DNA of 64,000 nt, taken from contig DASXDL010000014.1 of NCBI GenBank assembly GCA_036490715.1, positions 19,552-83,551 on the forward strand, given 5' to 3'. This document shows, piece by piece, positions 35,378 to 44,188 of the stretch (position 1 is the first letter of the stretch; the number at the start of each line of letters is the position of its first letter). Source of the stretch: FEN-1191 sp036490715 (GTDB lineage Bacteria > Pseudomonadota > Gammaproteobacteria > Steroidobacterales > Steroidobacteraceae). The notes below the pieces were generated by a model that saw only the letters and a list, made by a program, of their open reading frames with translations, did no database searches and had not been told where the DNA came from. The position numbers and the translations under genes were made by a program.

Positions 35378-37332
35378 ATGCTGCCGACGTGCGCACTCCG
35401 ACCGTGGGGACGGTGGCTGAGGTCTCCAGGCCGCGCTTACTGAGCTTGTGGGAAACCTCGCCGGGACTTAAGGGCTTTTTCAGCACGGTCGATCACAAGC
35501 AAATCGGCATCCGCTACATCGTCACCGCGTTCGTGTTCCTGATTCTGGGCGGCATCGAGGCACTGGTCATGCGGCTGCAGCTGATCGGCCCGGATCGCAC
35601 GCTGCTGACGCCCGACCAGTACGACCAGCTGTTCTCGACCCACGGCATGACGATGATCTTCCTGTATGCATCGCCGATCCTGTCGGGCTTTTCCAATTAC
35701 CTGTGGCCGCTGCTGCTGGGCAGCCGCGACATGGCGTTTCCGCGCCTGAACGCGCTGAGCTACTGGATTTATCTGGCCGCCGGCATCTTTCTGTACGTCG
35801 GTTTTCTGACCGGCAACGGCCCCAATGACGGCTGGTTCAACTACGTCCCGTACGCCTCGCGCGACTACAACCCGGGGCTGAACGAGGATTTCTATTCACT
35901 CGGGATGGTGTTCCTCGGCCTATCGGTCACGGTCGGGGCCGCCAATTTCATCGTCACGGCGCTGCGCACTCGGGCGCCCGGCATGTCGATCAACCGGATG
36001 CCGATCCTGGTCTGGGGCACCCTGACCGCCAGCGCCGCCAACCTGCTGGTGGTACCCGCCGTCAGCCTGGCGTTCTTTCTGCTGTGGATGGACCGGCAGT
36101 TCGGCACCCACTTCTTTGATGCCAGCAATGGCGGCCAGCCGCTGCTGTGGCAGCACCTGTTCTGGATCTTCGGCCACCCCTGGGTCTATGCCATCGTGTT
36201 ACCGGCCATGGGCATGGCTTCGGATGCGTTGCCGGTGTTCTGCCGCCGGCCGCTGGTGGGCTATTCGCTGGTCGCACTGTCGACCGTGGCCACGATGATC
36301 CTCGGCTTTGGCGTCTGGGTGCATCACATGTTCGCCACCGGGTTGCCTAGCCTGGGACTGTCGTTCTTCTCCGGCGCCTCGATCGCGATCACGGTGCCTT
36401 CGGCGGTGGCGGTGTTTGCGTGGCTCGCCACGCTGCGGCTGGGCCGTCCGGTCATCACCACCGCGTTCCTGTTCTTTGCCTCGATGATCGTGCTGTTCGT
36501 GATCGGCGGCGTGTCCGGCTTCATGACTGCCAGCGTGCCGGTGGACTGGCAATTGACCGACACCTATTTCGTGGTCGCGCACCTGCACTACGTGCTGATC
36601 GGCATCAACGTGTTCCCGGTGGTGGGCGCGGTCTATTTCTGGTTCCCCAAAATGACCGGGCGGCTGATGGATGAGCGCCTGGGACGCTGGAACTTCTGGA
36701 CCATGTTCATCGGTTTTAATCTTGCGTTCCTGCCGATGCACCTGACCGGACTGCTGGGCATGCCGCGGCGCGTCTACACCTATGCGGATGGCATGGGCTG
36801 GGACACATTAAATCTGATCACCTCGATCGGCAGCTTCGTGCTCGCCATCGGCGTGCTGCTGTTGATCATCAATGTGTTGCGCAGTCTCAAGCGCGGCGCA
36901 GTAGCCGGCGACAACCCCTGGGATGCGCCAACGCTCGAGTGGAGCGTGTCCTCCCCGCCGCCGCCGTACAACTTCGCGGTCATCCCGACCATCGCCTCGC
37001 GCCACCCGCTGTGGGAGGACCGGCTGCAGGAGAGCGAAGCACGCTCGTCGTTGAACTGCGGTCTGCAGCTGCAGACGGCCAAGGAGACCATCGGCACCAC
37101 GGCGCTCGATGCCGTCCCCGACATGATCCTGGAGATGCCGGAAGACAGCTTCGCGCCGTTATGTGTCGCGATCGGCCTGTCGGTCACGTTCGCGGGGCTG
37201 CTGCTCAAGGGCTGGAGCGCGGTGTGGATCGGCGCGCTGATCGTCGCGCTGTCGATCCTGTCCTGGCTGTGGCCGCGACGGCAGCTGCGCGAACGCGAGC
37301 CGGCACCGGCGAGCGAGTCGGCGCATGGTTGA
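35374..37332 (+). CDS. coxA: Cytochrome c oxidase subunit I with altered proton-channel residues
   Basis: A 652-residue haem-copper oxidase subunit I with at least 12 helices. The ATG at 35374 overlaps the CoxB stop. Haem and CuB ligands are present: STHGMTMIF, VHHMF and VAHLHYVLIG, plus His268-Tyr272 in HPWVY. Two hallmark proton-path residues are changed: HPEVY reads HPWVY (Trp270 for Glu), and the K-channel PTG(I/V)KVF reads PSAVAVF (Ala346 for Lys). The C-terminal 110 residues are a cytosolic stretch with SPPPPYNFAVIP and two extra helices. I recall similar sequences in other proteobacteria, so this is probably a subfamily trait. Pumping efficiency may be reduced. Confidence 0.93.
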   Translation: MNAADVRTPTVGTVAEVSRPRLLSLWETSPGLKGFFSTVDHKQIGIRYIVTAFVFLILGGIEALVMRLQLIGPDRTLLTPDQYDQLFSTHGMTMIFLYASPILSGFSNYLWPLLLGSRDMAFPRLNALSYWIYLAAGIFLYVGFLTGNGPNDGWFNYVPYASRDYNPGLNEDFYSLGMVFLGLSVTVGAANFIVTALRTRAPGMSINRMPILVWGTLTASAANLLVVPAVSLAFFLLWMDRQFGTHFFDASNGGQPLLWQHLFWIFGHPWVYAIVLPAMGMASDALPVFCRRPLVGYSLVALSTVATMILGFGVWVHHMFATGLPSLGLSFFSGASIAITVPSAVAVFAWLATLRLGRPVITTAFLFFASMIVLFVIGGVSGFMTASVPVDWQLTDTYFVVAHLHYVLIGINVFPVVGAVYFWFPKMTGRLMDERLGRWNFWTMFIGFNLAFLPMHLTGLLGMPRRVYTYADGMGWDTLNLITSIGSFVLAIGVLLLIINVLRSLKRGAVAGDNPWDAPTLEWSVSSPPPPYNFAVIPTIASRHPLWEDRLQESEARSSLNCGLQLQTAKETIGTTALDAVPDMILEMPEDSFAPLCVAIGLSVTFAGLLLKGWSAVWIGALIVALSILSWLWPRRQLREREPAPASESAHG

Positions 37333-37936
37333 GAGCGCCATTGCCACCCCGCGCGACCTGCCGGTCGGCCCGACCGGGCGCAAAGGTCTGGGATCCTGGG
37401 GCGTCGCCACGCTGATCGCGAGCGAGGCGGCCCTATTCAGCTACCTGCTCTTTTCTTATTACTATGACGGGGTCGTGACCCCGAGGGGCTGGCTGCTCGA
37501 GCCCAGTCCCAGCCTCAAGCTGGCGCTGCCCAATACCATCCTGCTGCTGCTGTCGAGCGCGGTGGCGTGGTGGGGTGAGCGCGGCATCCTGACGCGCCGG
37601 CGCAACCAGGCGCTGTGGGGCTTCGGGATCGCGTTCCTGATGGGCGCGCTGTTCGCGCTGGTGCAGTGGTTCGAGTGGCATGCCAAGCCCTACCACTTCG
37701 GCGCCAGCAACTACGCCTCGCTGTATTTCATCACCACCGGTTTTCACATGGCGCACGTGCTGGTGGGGCTGCTGGTGCTGGCGGCGCTGTTCCTGTGGAC
37801 GGTGCTCGACTATTTCAGTCCGCGGCGTCGACTGACCGTGACCGCCGGGGTGTTCTACTGGCACTTCGTCGATGTGGTGTGGCTGTTTGTCTTTACCACC
37901 TACTACATCACCCCGTATCTGGGCTTTGGCCGGTGA
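37325..37936 (+). CDS. coxC: Cytochrome c oxidase subunit III
   Basis: A 203-residue subunit III protein with five or more membrane helices. Typical pieces are WGVATLIASEAALFSYLLFS, the QWFEW motif, YFITTGFHMAHVLVGL and FYWHFVDVVWLFVFTTYYI. It overlaps the subunit I stop by eight bases and the next gene by four. Subunit III stabilises the binuclear centre and lines the oxygen path. Confidence 0.9.
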   Translation: MVESAIATPRDLPVGPTGRKGLGSWGVATLIASEAALFSYLLFSYYYDGVVTPRGWLLEPSPSLKLALPNTILLLLSSAVAWWGERGILTRRRNQALWGFGIAFLMGALFALVQWFEWHAKPYHFGASNYASLYFITTGFHMAHVLVGLLVLAALFLWTVLDYFSPRRRLTVTAGVFYWHFVDVVWLFVFTTYYITPYLGFGR

Positions 37937-38379
37937 GTGCCCAGCACGCCTCACTGAGCCACCACCCGGCACCGCACCGCGACCGGGTGTCACAGCTGAC
38001 GGCGCTGTTCGGCGTGGCCGGCGGACCGCTGGCCTGGTTCGTCGAGGTATGCGCCGGGTTCGCGCTGGCCAGCGCTCCGTGCTTCAGCAGCGCGGTGCGC
38101 ACCACGCAGCCGGTCGCGCAACTGACCTGGACCTGGCCGGCGATGATCGCGGTGATGGTGGCCTGCGTGCTTACGGCGCTGATCGCCTGCGCAGTGTCGT
38201 ACCGTACCTTTGCACGCACGCGCGCCGAGGCCCAGGGAGATCCTGCGCACCTGATGGAAGTCGGGGCCGGACGCACGCGCTTCGTCGCGCTCTGGGGCGT
38301 ACTGCTGGGCGCCGGTTTTGCGATCGCGGCGGCCGCGACCGCCATCGCCTTTGTGGCCGTACCTCGATGCGCCGGCTAA
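37933..38379 (+). CDS. Small membrane protein of the oxidase operon
   Basis: A 148-residue protein from a GTG that overlaps the CoxC stop. Three hydrophobic segments are seen (about 24-46, 63-88, 122-145), with PLAWFVEVCAGFALAS in the first. Proteins of this size follow caa3 subunit III in related operons and may help assembly or act as an extra subunit. No catalytic motif is visible. It overlaps the following cytochrome gene by 13 bases. Confidence 0.75.
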   Translation: MSAQHASLSHHPAPHRDRVSQLTALFGVAGGPLAWFVEVCAGFALASAPCFSSAVRTTQPVAQLTWTWPAMIAVMVACVLTALIACAVSYRTFARTRAEAQGDPAHLMEVGAGRTRFVALWGVLLGAGFAIAAAATAIAFVAVPRCAG

Positions 38380-38711
38380 GCCCGGTGCTGGTGCTGCTGT
38401 GTGGGCTGCCGGCCTGCCATGGCAGCACGCAGTCGCAGCAGCGGCACGAGGCCAAGGCCTTGATCGGCACCTATTGCGCCAGCTGCCACACGGTCCCCGG
38501 GATCGCGCGTGCCCACGGCCGCGTCGGTCCGTCGCTTGAGGGCATCGCGCGCCAACAGATTCTCGCGGGCCATTTCGCCAATACGCCCGAGACCATGATG
38601 CGCTGGATCGAGCATCCACAGCAGCTGCTGCCCGGCGACGCCATGCCCGAGATGGGCCTGACGAGCGAGCAGGCGCGAACCATTGCTGCCTACCTCTACA
38701 CACTGGAATAA
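38367..38711 (+). CDS. Small c-type cytochrome, probable lipoprotein
   Basis: A 114-residue protein from the ATG at 38367. The leader LVLLCGLPACHG has a possible lipobox (LPAC). One haem-binding CASCH follows (about residue 37), with a distal Met expected in GDAMPEMGLT. It is of class I size. Sitting between the oxidase and the XoxF gene, it is a good candidate for carrying electrons between them. Confidence 0.85.
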   Translation: MRRLSPVLVLLCGLPACHGSTQSQQRHEAKALIGTYCASCHTVPGIARAHGRVGPSLEGIARQQILAGHFANTPETMMRWIEHPQQLLPGDAMPEMGLTSEQARTIAAYLYTLE

Positions 38712-38716
38712 CGCCG

Positions 38717-40588
38717 ATGAGACCCCTGATTGCCGTTCTCGCCTTGAGCGCCCTGCCGCTGACGGGGCTCGCACAGACCGTGCCGGCTCCGGTGCCTGCC
38801 GATGAAGTCTTCACGCTGGCGCAGATCGGTCACGCGATCGCCGCGCCGACCCCGCAGGCCGGGCGCACCGCGGCCAGCCCAGCCAATGCGCCGGTCGACG
38901 ATGGCCAGTGGACCATGCCGTCGAAGAACTACGCCTCGACCCGGTTTTCCTCGCTGACCGAGATCACGCCGCAGAACGCCAAGGACCTGAAGGTGGATTT
39001 CACCTTCTCGCTGGCGGTCAACAAGGGCCAGGAGGCCGCGCCGATCATCGCCGACAACACCCTGTTCGTGGTCACCGCCTATCCCAATTACGTCTACGCG
39101 CTGGATCTGACCAAGCCGGGCGCGCCGCTGAAATGGAAATTCGCACCCAAGCCGCTGCCGGCGAGCCAGGGGCTGGCCTGCTGCGACGTGGTCAACCGCG
39201 GCGGTACCTACGACAAGGGCAAGTACATCTTCAGCACCCTGGACGGACAGGTGATCGCGCTGGATGCGAAGAGCGGCAAGGCGCTGTGGCGCACGCGGCT
39301 GGCCAATCTCAATATCGGCGAGACCATCACGATGGCGCCCACCGTGGCCGACGGCCACGTCTACGTCGGCAACTCGGGCGGCGAGATGGGTGTGCGCGGC
39401 TGGATCACGGCGCTGGATGAGGACAGCGGCAAGATCGACTGGAAGGCCTTCAACACCGGGCCCGACAAGGACGTGCTGATCGGCTCGGACTTCAAGCCCT
39501 TCTATGCATCCGATCGCGGCCAGGATCTGGGCGTCAAGAGCTGGCCGCCCGAGGCCTGGAAGATCGGCGGCGGCAATGTCTGGGGCTGGATCACCTACGA
39601 CAACGAACTGCACATGCTCTACCACGGCACCGGCAACCCAGGTCCGTGGAACGCCGACCAGCGGCCCGGCGACAACAAGTGGACCACCGGCATCTTCGCG
39701 CGCGATCCGAGCAGCGGCGATGCGCACTGGTACTACCAGTTCTCCCCGCACGACAACCATGACTACGACGGCATCAACGAGCAGATCCTGCTCGACATGC
39801 CATTCGGCGGCACCATGCACAAGGTGCTGATTCACTTTGATCGCAACGGTTATCTGTACGTGATCGATCGGCACAGCGGCCAGGTGCTGTCGGCCGATCC
39901 CTTCGGTCCGACTAACTGGACCCGCGGGGTCGATCTGAGCACCGGCCGCCCGATCATCAATCCGGACAAGACCACCAAGGAAGGACAGGATGTCACCGAC
40001 ATCTGTCCGACCGCGTCGGGCTCCAAGGACTGGGAGCCGAGCAGTTTCAGTCCCGAGACCGGCCTGCTCTACATCCCGCACGAAAACATGTGCATGGACA
40101 AGAAGGATATGGAAGTCGGCTACATCGCCGGCACGCCCTACGTCGGTGCCGAAGTGCATATGAAGCCCGGCCCCGGCGGCAATCGCGGTGAGCTGACCGC
40201 CTGGGACCCGGTGGCGCGCAAGCCGGTGTGGGCGGTGAAGGAGATGTTCCCGGTCTGGTCGGGCACCGTGGTCACAGGCGGCGGGCTGGTGTTCTACGGC
40301 ACCATGGACGGCTGGTTCAAGGCGGTCGATGCCAAGACCGGAGCGCTCGCCTGGCGCTTCAAGGTCGACAGCGGAATCATCGGCCAGCCGGTCAGCTACA
40401 AGGGACCCGACGGTCACCAATACATCGCCGTGCTGTCGGGAGTGGGCGGCTGGTCCGGTGCGGTGGTCTCCGGTCCGGTCGATCCGCGCGACGGCTCGGC
40501 CGCCCTCGGAATGGTCAACGTAATGTCGGATCTGCCGAAATACACCACGGCAGGAGGAACGCTGTATGTGTTCTCGCTCCCGCACTGA
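38717..40588 (+). CDS. xoxF: Lanthanide-type PQQ alcohol dehydrogenase (XoxF-like)
   Basis: A 623-residue periplasmic quinoprotein with a signal peptide (LIAVLALSALPLTGLAQ). The eight-bladed propeller has the vicinal disulfide Cys155-Cys156 that sits over PQQ (GLACCDVV), Glu223 (GGEMG) and Asn307 (GTGNPGPWN) as metal ligands, and the catalytic Asp349 in DNHDYDG. The second Asp (Asp351, two residues on) marks lanthanide-dependent enzymes; calcium MxaF has Ala there. Tryptophan-docking repeats such as ALDAKSGKALWRT and AVDAKTGALAWRF are present. It oxidises methanol or a similar alcohol to the aldehyde. It starts 5 bases after the cytochrome gene and overlaps the next cytochrome by 23. Confidence 0.92.
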   Translation: MRPLIAVLALSALPLTGLAQTVPAPVPADEVFTLAQIGHAIAAPTPQAGRTAASPANAPVDDGQWTMPSKNYASTRFSSLTEITPQNAKDLKVDFTFSLAVNKGQEAAPIIADNTLFVVTAYPNYVYALDLTKPGAPLKWKFAPKPLPASQGLACCDVVNRGGTYDKGKYIFSTLDGQVIALDAKSGKALWRTRLANLNIGETITMAPTVADGHVYVGNSGGEMGVRGWITALDEDSGKIDWKAFNTGPDKDVLIGSDFKPFYASDRGQDLGVKSWPPEAWKIGGGNVWGWITYDNELHMLYHGTGNPGPWNADQRPGDNKWTTGIFARDPSSGDAHWYYQFSPHDNHDYDGINEQILLDMPFGGTMHKVLIHFDRNGYLYVIDRHSGQVLSADPFGPTNWTRGVDLSTGRPIINPDKTTKEGQDVTDICPTASGSKDWEPSSFSPETGLLYIPHENMCMDKKDMEVGYIAGTPYVGAEVHMKPGPGGNRGELTAWDPVARKPVWAVKEMFPVWSGTVVTGGGLVFYGTMDGWFKAVDAKTGALAWRFKVDSGIIGQPVSYKGPDGHQYIAVLSGVGGWSGAVVSGPVDPRDGSAALGMVNVMSDLPKYTTAGGTLYVFSLPH

Positions 40589-41156
40589 AAGCTACGCCGC
40601 GCTGCTGAGTGCCGTGCTGCTGCTGGCCGGCTGCGGCCGCGGCATGCAGGCCGCGCTGCCGGCGCAGCAGGGTGCCGACACCGGCCCGGTGATCGATTCG
40701 GCCCTCGACCCTGGCGTTGATCACAGCCTGGTGACGGTCGATCCGCGGGCCGCGCAGTACTACGACAATCCGCAGGCCGTTCAGACCGGCAAGCTGCTGT
40801 TCGGCGCATTCAACTGCAGCGGCTGCCACTCCAACGGCGGCGGTGGCATGGGTCCATCGCTAATGGATGATGAGTGGATCTACGGTGATCGCCTCGAGCA
40901 GATCCATCAGACCATCGTGCAGGGTCGGCCCAATGGCATGCCTTCCTGGGGCGGCAAGATCCCCGACCAGCAGATCTGGCAACTCGCAGCCTATGTGCGC
41001 TCGTTGTCGCTGCCGGCGACACTGGCAGCACAGAATGGTCCCACGCCGGGACAATCCCCGGCGCCCGTGCCGCGCGATGCGGCCCAGGATTCCGGCTGGT
41101 CGCCGCCCGATGACACCACCAATCACTACACCACGACCACCACGGGCCCGCAGTGA
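40566..41156 (+). CDS. xoxG: Cytochrome c lipoprotein, XoxG-like electron acceptor
   Basis: A 196-residue protein with a lipobox leader (LLSAVLLLAGCGRG). One haem site, CSGCH, lies near residue 82, with GMPSWGG giving the probable axial Met. The C-terminal 45 residues are Pro/Thr/Gln-rich and likely disordered. XoxG-type cytochromes take electrons from XoxF. It overlaps the xoxF stop and the xoxJ start, so the three are co-translated. Confidence 0.85.
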   Translation: MCSRSRTESYAALLSAVLLLAGCGRGMQAALPAQQGADTGPVIDSALDPGVDHSLVTVDPRAAQYYDNPQAVQTGKLLFGAFNCSGCHSNGGGGMGPSLMDDEWIYGDRLEQIHQTIVQGRPNGMPSWGGKIPDQQIWQLAAYVRSLSLPATLAAQNGPTPGQSPAPVPRDAAQDSGWSPPDDTTNHYTTTTTGPQ

Positions 41157-41965
41157 GCGCGCAACGATCGGTGCTGGCGATGCTGGCGGCGGCCTCACTG
41201 GTCAGTAACGTCACGGCCGCTGATCCGGCGAGCGCCGCTCGCACGCTGGTGGTGTGCGCCGATCCGAATAACCTGCCCTTTTCCAACCGCGCCGGCCAGG
41301 GGTTCGAGAACCACCTGGCGCAGCTGCTCGGCCGCGAGCTCAAGGCGCACGTCAGCTACCTGTGGTGGGCGCAGCGCCGCGGCTATGTGCGCAGCACTCT
41401 CAATGAAGCCAAGTGCGACCTGTGGCCGGGCGTGGCCAGCGGTGTCGATCGGGTCATGACCACGAAGCCCTACTATCGCTCGACCTACGTGTTCGTGACG
41501 CGCGCCGACCGGCATCTGACCTCGTTGTCATTCGATGATCCGCGGCTCAAGCGCCTATCGATCGGGGTGCAGATGATCGGCAATAACGCCACCAACACCC
41601 CGCCGGCGCAGGCCCTCGCCCGACGCGGCATCACTGACAATATCCACGGCTACATGGTCTACGGTCACTACGACCGTCCCAATCCGTCGGCCGAGATCGT
41701 GCGCGCGGTCGAGCGCGGCGAGATCGATGTCGCCGTGGTCTGGGGTCCTCTGGCCGGCTACTTCGCGCAGCGATCGCCGGTGCGCCTGCGCCTGGAGGCG
41801 GTGCCGGCCGACAGCGAGGACCCGCGGCTGCCGATGACCTATTCGATCGCGGTCGGGGTGCGCAGCGGCAATGCGGCGCTACGCGATCAGGTCGAACAGG
41901 TCCTGGAGCACGACAAGCCAACGATCGATCGGCTGCTGCGGGCCTACGACGTGCCTTCGGCCTGA
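41153..41965 (+). CDS. xoxJ: XoxJ-like periplasmic binding protein
   Basis: A 270-residue protein with a signal peptide (VLAMLAAASLVSNVTAA) and a type 2 periplasmic-binding fold: LVVCADPNNLPFSNRAGQGFENHLAQLL near the start and RGEIDVAVVWGPLAGYFA toward the end. This is the quinoprotein-dehydrogenase-associated family (XoxJ/MxaJ), thought to help activate or load the dehydrogenase. It overlaps the preceding cytochrome by four bases and closes the operon. Confidence 0.9.
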   Translation: MSAQRSVLAMLAAASLVSNVTAADPASAARTLVVCADPNNLPFSNRAGQGFENHLAQLLGRELKAHVSYLWWAQRRGYVRSTLNEAKCDLWPGVASGVDRVMTTKPYYRSTYVFVTRADRHLTSLSFDDPRLKRLSIGVQMIGNNATNTPPAQALARRGITDNIHGYMVYGHYDRPNPSAEIVRAVERGEIDVAVVWGPLAGYFAQRSPVRLRLEAVPADSEDPRLPMTYSIAVGVRSGNAALRDQVEQVLEHDKPTIDRLLRAYDVPSA

Positions 41966-42038
41966 CCGGGAGTGGACCAGACCCGTAGCGGTGCCGACTC
42001 CTACGCCGGCACGCGGCGCCGGCGCTGTCCGATATAGG

Positions 42039-42158
42039 CTCCGCGATGACCAGGTCGAAGCCCCGCTCGGCGGCGATGGCCGCCAACTCAAAGCCGATGC
42101 CGGTGGAAGCGCCGGTGATGAGGGCAGGCGGACGATCGGACAGCGTGGCTGTGGCCAT
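42039..42158 (-). pseudogene. N-terminal fragment of a short-chain dehydrogenase
   Basis: An ATG at 42158 with a strong SD (AAGGAGA at seven bases) opens a frame reading PALITGASTGIGFELA and ERGFDLVIAE, the NAD(P) site (TGxxxGIG) and second strand of SDR enzymes. Similarity ends after about 40 residues. The frame then runs on antisense to xoxJ without SDR features; the NNAG and YxxxK parts are missing. The rest of the gene appears to have been deleted when the xox operon and this site were joined. Confidence 0.65.
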
Positions 42159-42259
42159 GAGTAATCTCCTTGAGGGCGGCAGGCATGGTGACAACGTGCA
42201 CGCAGGCACACTGTAGGTGAGCCACGCCCCACGCGTAGGCGAGCGGGCTGCGTTCAGTT

Positions 42260-43450
42260 TCAGTGCACCGCGCTCTGCTGCGGTTTGAGGATGACCTTGG
42301 TGGTCGAGTTCTGCTCCTGCTTGAACAGCCGATAGCCTTCCGGGGCCTGTTCCAGTGGCAGGCGATGGCTGATCAGAAAGGTCGTGTCGATTTTTCCGTC
42401 CAGGATCATCTGCAGTAGCTTGTCGGAATATTTCTGCACGTGCGTCTGCCCGGATCGCACCGTCAGTCCCTTCTCCATCAAGGCGCCGATCGGAAACTTG
42501 TCGGTAAAGCCGCCGTACACTCCCGGGATCGAGACGCGACCGCCCTTGCGGCACGCCAGGATCACCTGCCGCAGCGCATGCGTGCGGTCGGTGACCAGGC
42601 CCACTGCGGCCTTGACGTGATCGTAGACGTTATCGACCGAATGGCCGTGGGCTTCCATACCGACCGCATCCACGCAGGCATCCGGCCCGATGCCGCCGGT
42701 AAGCTCCGCCAGGGCTTCGCGCACCGGCGTGTTCGCAAAATTCACCAGCACCGCGCCGAGCTTCTGCGCCAATGCCAACCGGCCCGGATGCTCATCGATC
42801 GCGATCACGCGCTCGGCGCCCATCAACAACGCCGATTGAATGGTAAACAGCCCGACTGGACCGCAACCCCAGACCGCGACGGTGTCGCCCGGCTCGATCG
42901 CACAGTTCTCCGCCGCCATCCAGCCAGTCGGAAGAATGTCCGACAGGAACAGGACTGTTTCATCTTCGACGCCTTCGGGGATGACGATCGGGCCGACGTC
43001 GGCAAACGGAACGCGCGCGTAATGCGCCTGGCCGCCGGCATAGCCCCCGGTCAGATGGGAATAGCCGAACGCGCCGGTCATCGCGTGGCCGTACAGCAGT
43101 TCCGACATGCCGGCGGTCTCGGATGGGTTGGAATTGTCACAGCCCGCGTACTGTTGCCGCTGACAGAAAAAGCACTGGCCGCAGGCGATCACGAACGGTA
43201 CCACCACGCGCTGTCCGATCTTGAGCTTGCGGTTGCCGGCTCCGACCTCCACCACCGTGCCCATGAATTCGTGACCGAGCACATCGCCCGACTTCATGGT
43301 CGGAATATAGTGGTCGTACAGATGCAGGTCCGAGCCGCAGATCGCCGTCGAGCTGATCTCGATGATCGCATCGCGCGGATTGACGATCGCGGGGTCAGGA
43401 ACGGTCTGCACCCGTACGTCGTGTTTGCCATGCCAGGTGAGTGCTCGCAT
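42260..43450 (-). CDS. Zinc-dependent alcohol/formaldehyde dehydrogenase (MDR family)
   Basis: A 396-residue medium-chain dehydrogenase. The catalytic zinc site shows ICGSDLHLYDHY and GHEFMGTVVEVG. The structural zinc loop appears as CGQCFFCQRQQYAGC, and the NAD motif as VWGCGPVGLFTIQ with IDEHPGR. The long form and sequence resemble glutathione-independent formaldehyde dehydrogenase and related S-(hydroxymethyl) or threonine-type dehydrogenases. Next to the XoxF operon it could remove formaldehyde, but many members of this group have other alcohols as substrates. Confidence 0.87.
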   Translation of the reverse strand: MRALTWHGKHDVRVQTVPDPAIVNPRDAIIEISSTAICGSDLHLYDHYIPTMKSGDVLGHEFMGTVVEVGAGNRKLKIGQRVVVPFVIACGQCFFCQRQQYAGCDNSNPSETAGMSELLYGHAMTGAFGYSHLTGGYAGGQAHYARVPFADVGPIVIPEGVEDETVLFLSDILPTGWMAAENCAIEPGDTVAVWGCGPVGLFTIQSALLMGAERVIAIDEHPGRLALAQKLGAVLVNFANTPVREALAELTGGIGPDACVDAVGMEAHGHSVDNVYDHVKAAVGLVTDRTHALRQVILACRKGGRVSIPGVYGGFTDKFPIGALMEKGLTVRSGQTHVQKYSDKLLQMILDGKIDTTFLISHRLPLEQAPEGYRLFKQEQNSTTKVILKPQQSAVH

Positions 43451-43482
43451 CGGGTGCTCCGGATAATGTCAGTCAGCAGGTG

Positions 43483-44055
43483 CTAGGCGCGCGGCGCGGC
43501 GTTCGGAGGAGCCGCGGTGGCGACCTCACCGGTCTCCATCAGTTGCTTGAAGCGCCGCAGGTCCTGATAGGCGCGCGTGCGCGGGTCGCGATGAAACAAT
43601 CGAGCCAGCATTTCACCGACCCGTCCGCCGGTCTGTTCGTAGCTGATGGTCGCGGTCACCACGGTGCCGCGGCCGCCGGCCGCGTCGCGAAATTCCAGCT
43701 GGGCCCGGTGCAGCAGCTCGGTTCCGGACACCGTGCGCCAGGCGATCAGCGCGTCGGCCCGCGTCTCAACGACCTCGGTATCCCATACCGCCAGCTCATC
43801 CGCATCGCCCACCACCCAGCGCGCGTGCTGCGAGTCGAGCACCTCGACTCGTCGGACCCCCGCCATGAAGCGCGACAAGTGCGCGAAATCGCGGCAGAAC
43901 CCATACAGCTCGGATCGCGGCCGATCCACTGTCACCGAGCGGCCGATGACCTCGCCCTCGGTGTCCTCCGCGCTCGCAGCGCCGTCCTCGGTGGAACTGT
44001 GCTGGACAGACAGCGGGGCCTCAGTGGTCGCGGTGAGAACAGGTTCGGTTGCCAT
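43483..44055 (-). CDS. SRPBCC-family protein
   Basis: A 190-residue protein from the ATG at 44055, with CGGAGAT before it. After a flexible 40-residue N-terminus, the domain reads VIGRSVTVDRPRSELYGFCRDFAHLSRFM, VEVLDSQHARWVV, LIAWRTVSG and a closing helix with LMETGEVATAA. This is the START/SRPBCC fold of the polyketide cyclase or coenzyme Q-binding type found in stress-linked membrane proteins. It is 32 bases upstream of the zinc dehydrogenase gene and probably co-transcribed. The ligand is unknown. Confidence 0.8.
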   Translation of the reverse strand: MATEPVLTATTEAPLSVQHSSTEDGAASAEDTEGEVIGRSVTVDRPRSELYGFCRDFAHLSRFMAGVRRVEVLDSQHARWVVGDADELAVWDTEVVETRADALIAWRTVSGTELLHRAQLEFRDAAGGRGTVVTATISYEQTGGRVGEMLARLFHRDPRTRAYQDLRRFKQLMETGEVATAAPPNAAPRA

Positions 44056-44188
44056 GGTACAAATCTCCGTGCAGTGGCGTGCAGCATGCCTAGAGGCACC
44101 CAGCCGCTCTGTCTCCTTTGCGGTGCACTCACCGTAGGACGTCACCCGATCGGATGGCCGAAGTCACCGACTCGGATAGACTGCAACG

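Noticed and set aside
38696..40585. 629-codon open frame on the minus strand
   Set aside because: It is antisense to the whole xoxF gene, which carries all catalytic residues; the frame reads as His/Arg/Val-rich shadow sequence.
42440..43486. 348-codon open frame on the plus strand
   Set aside because: It is antisense to the zinc dehydrogenase with intact zinc and NAD motifs.
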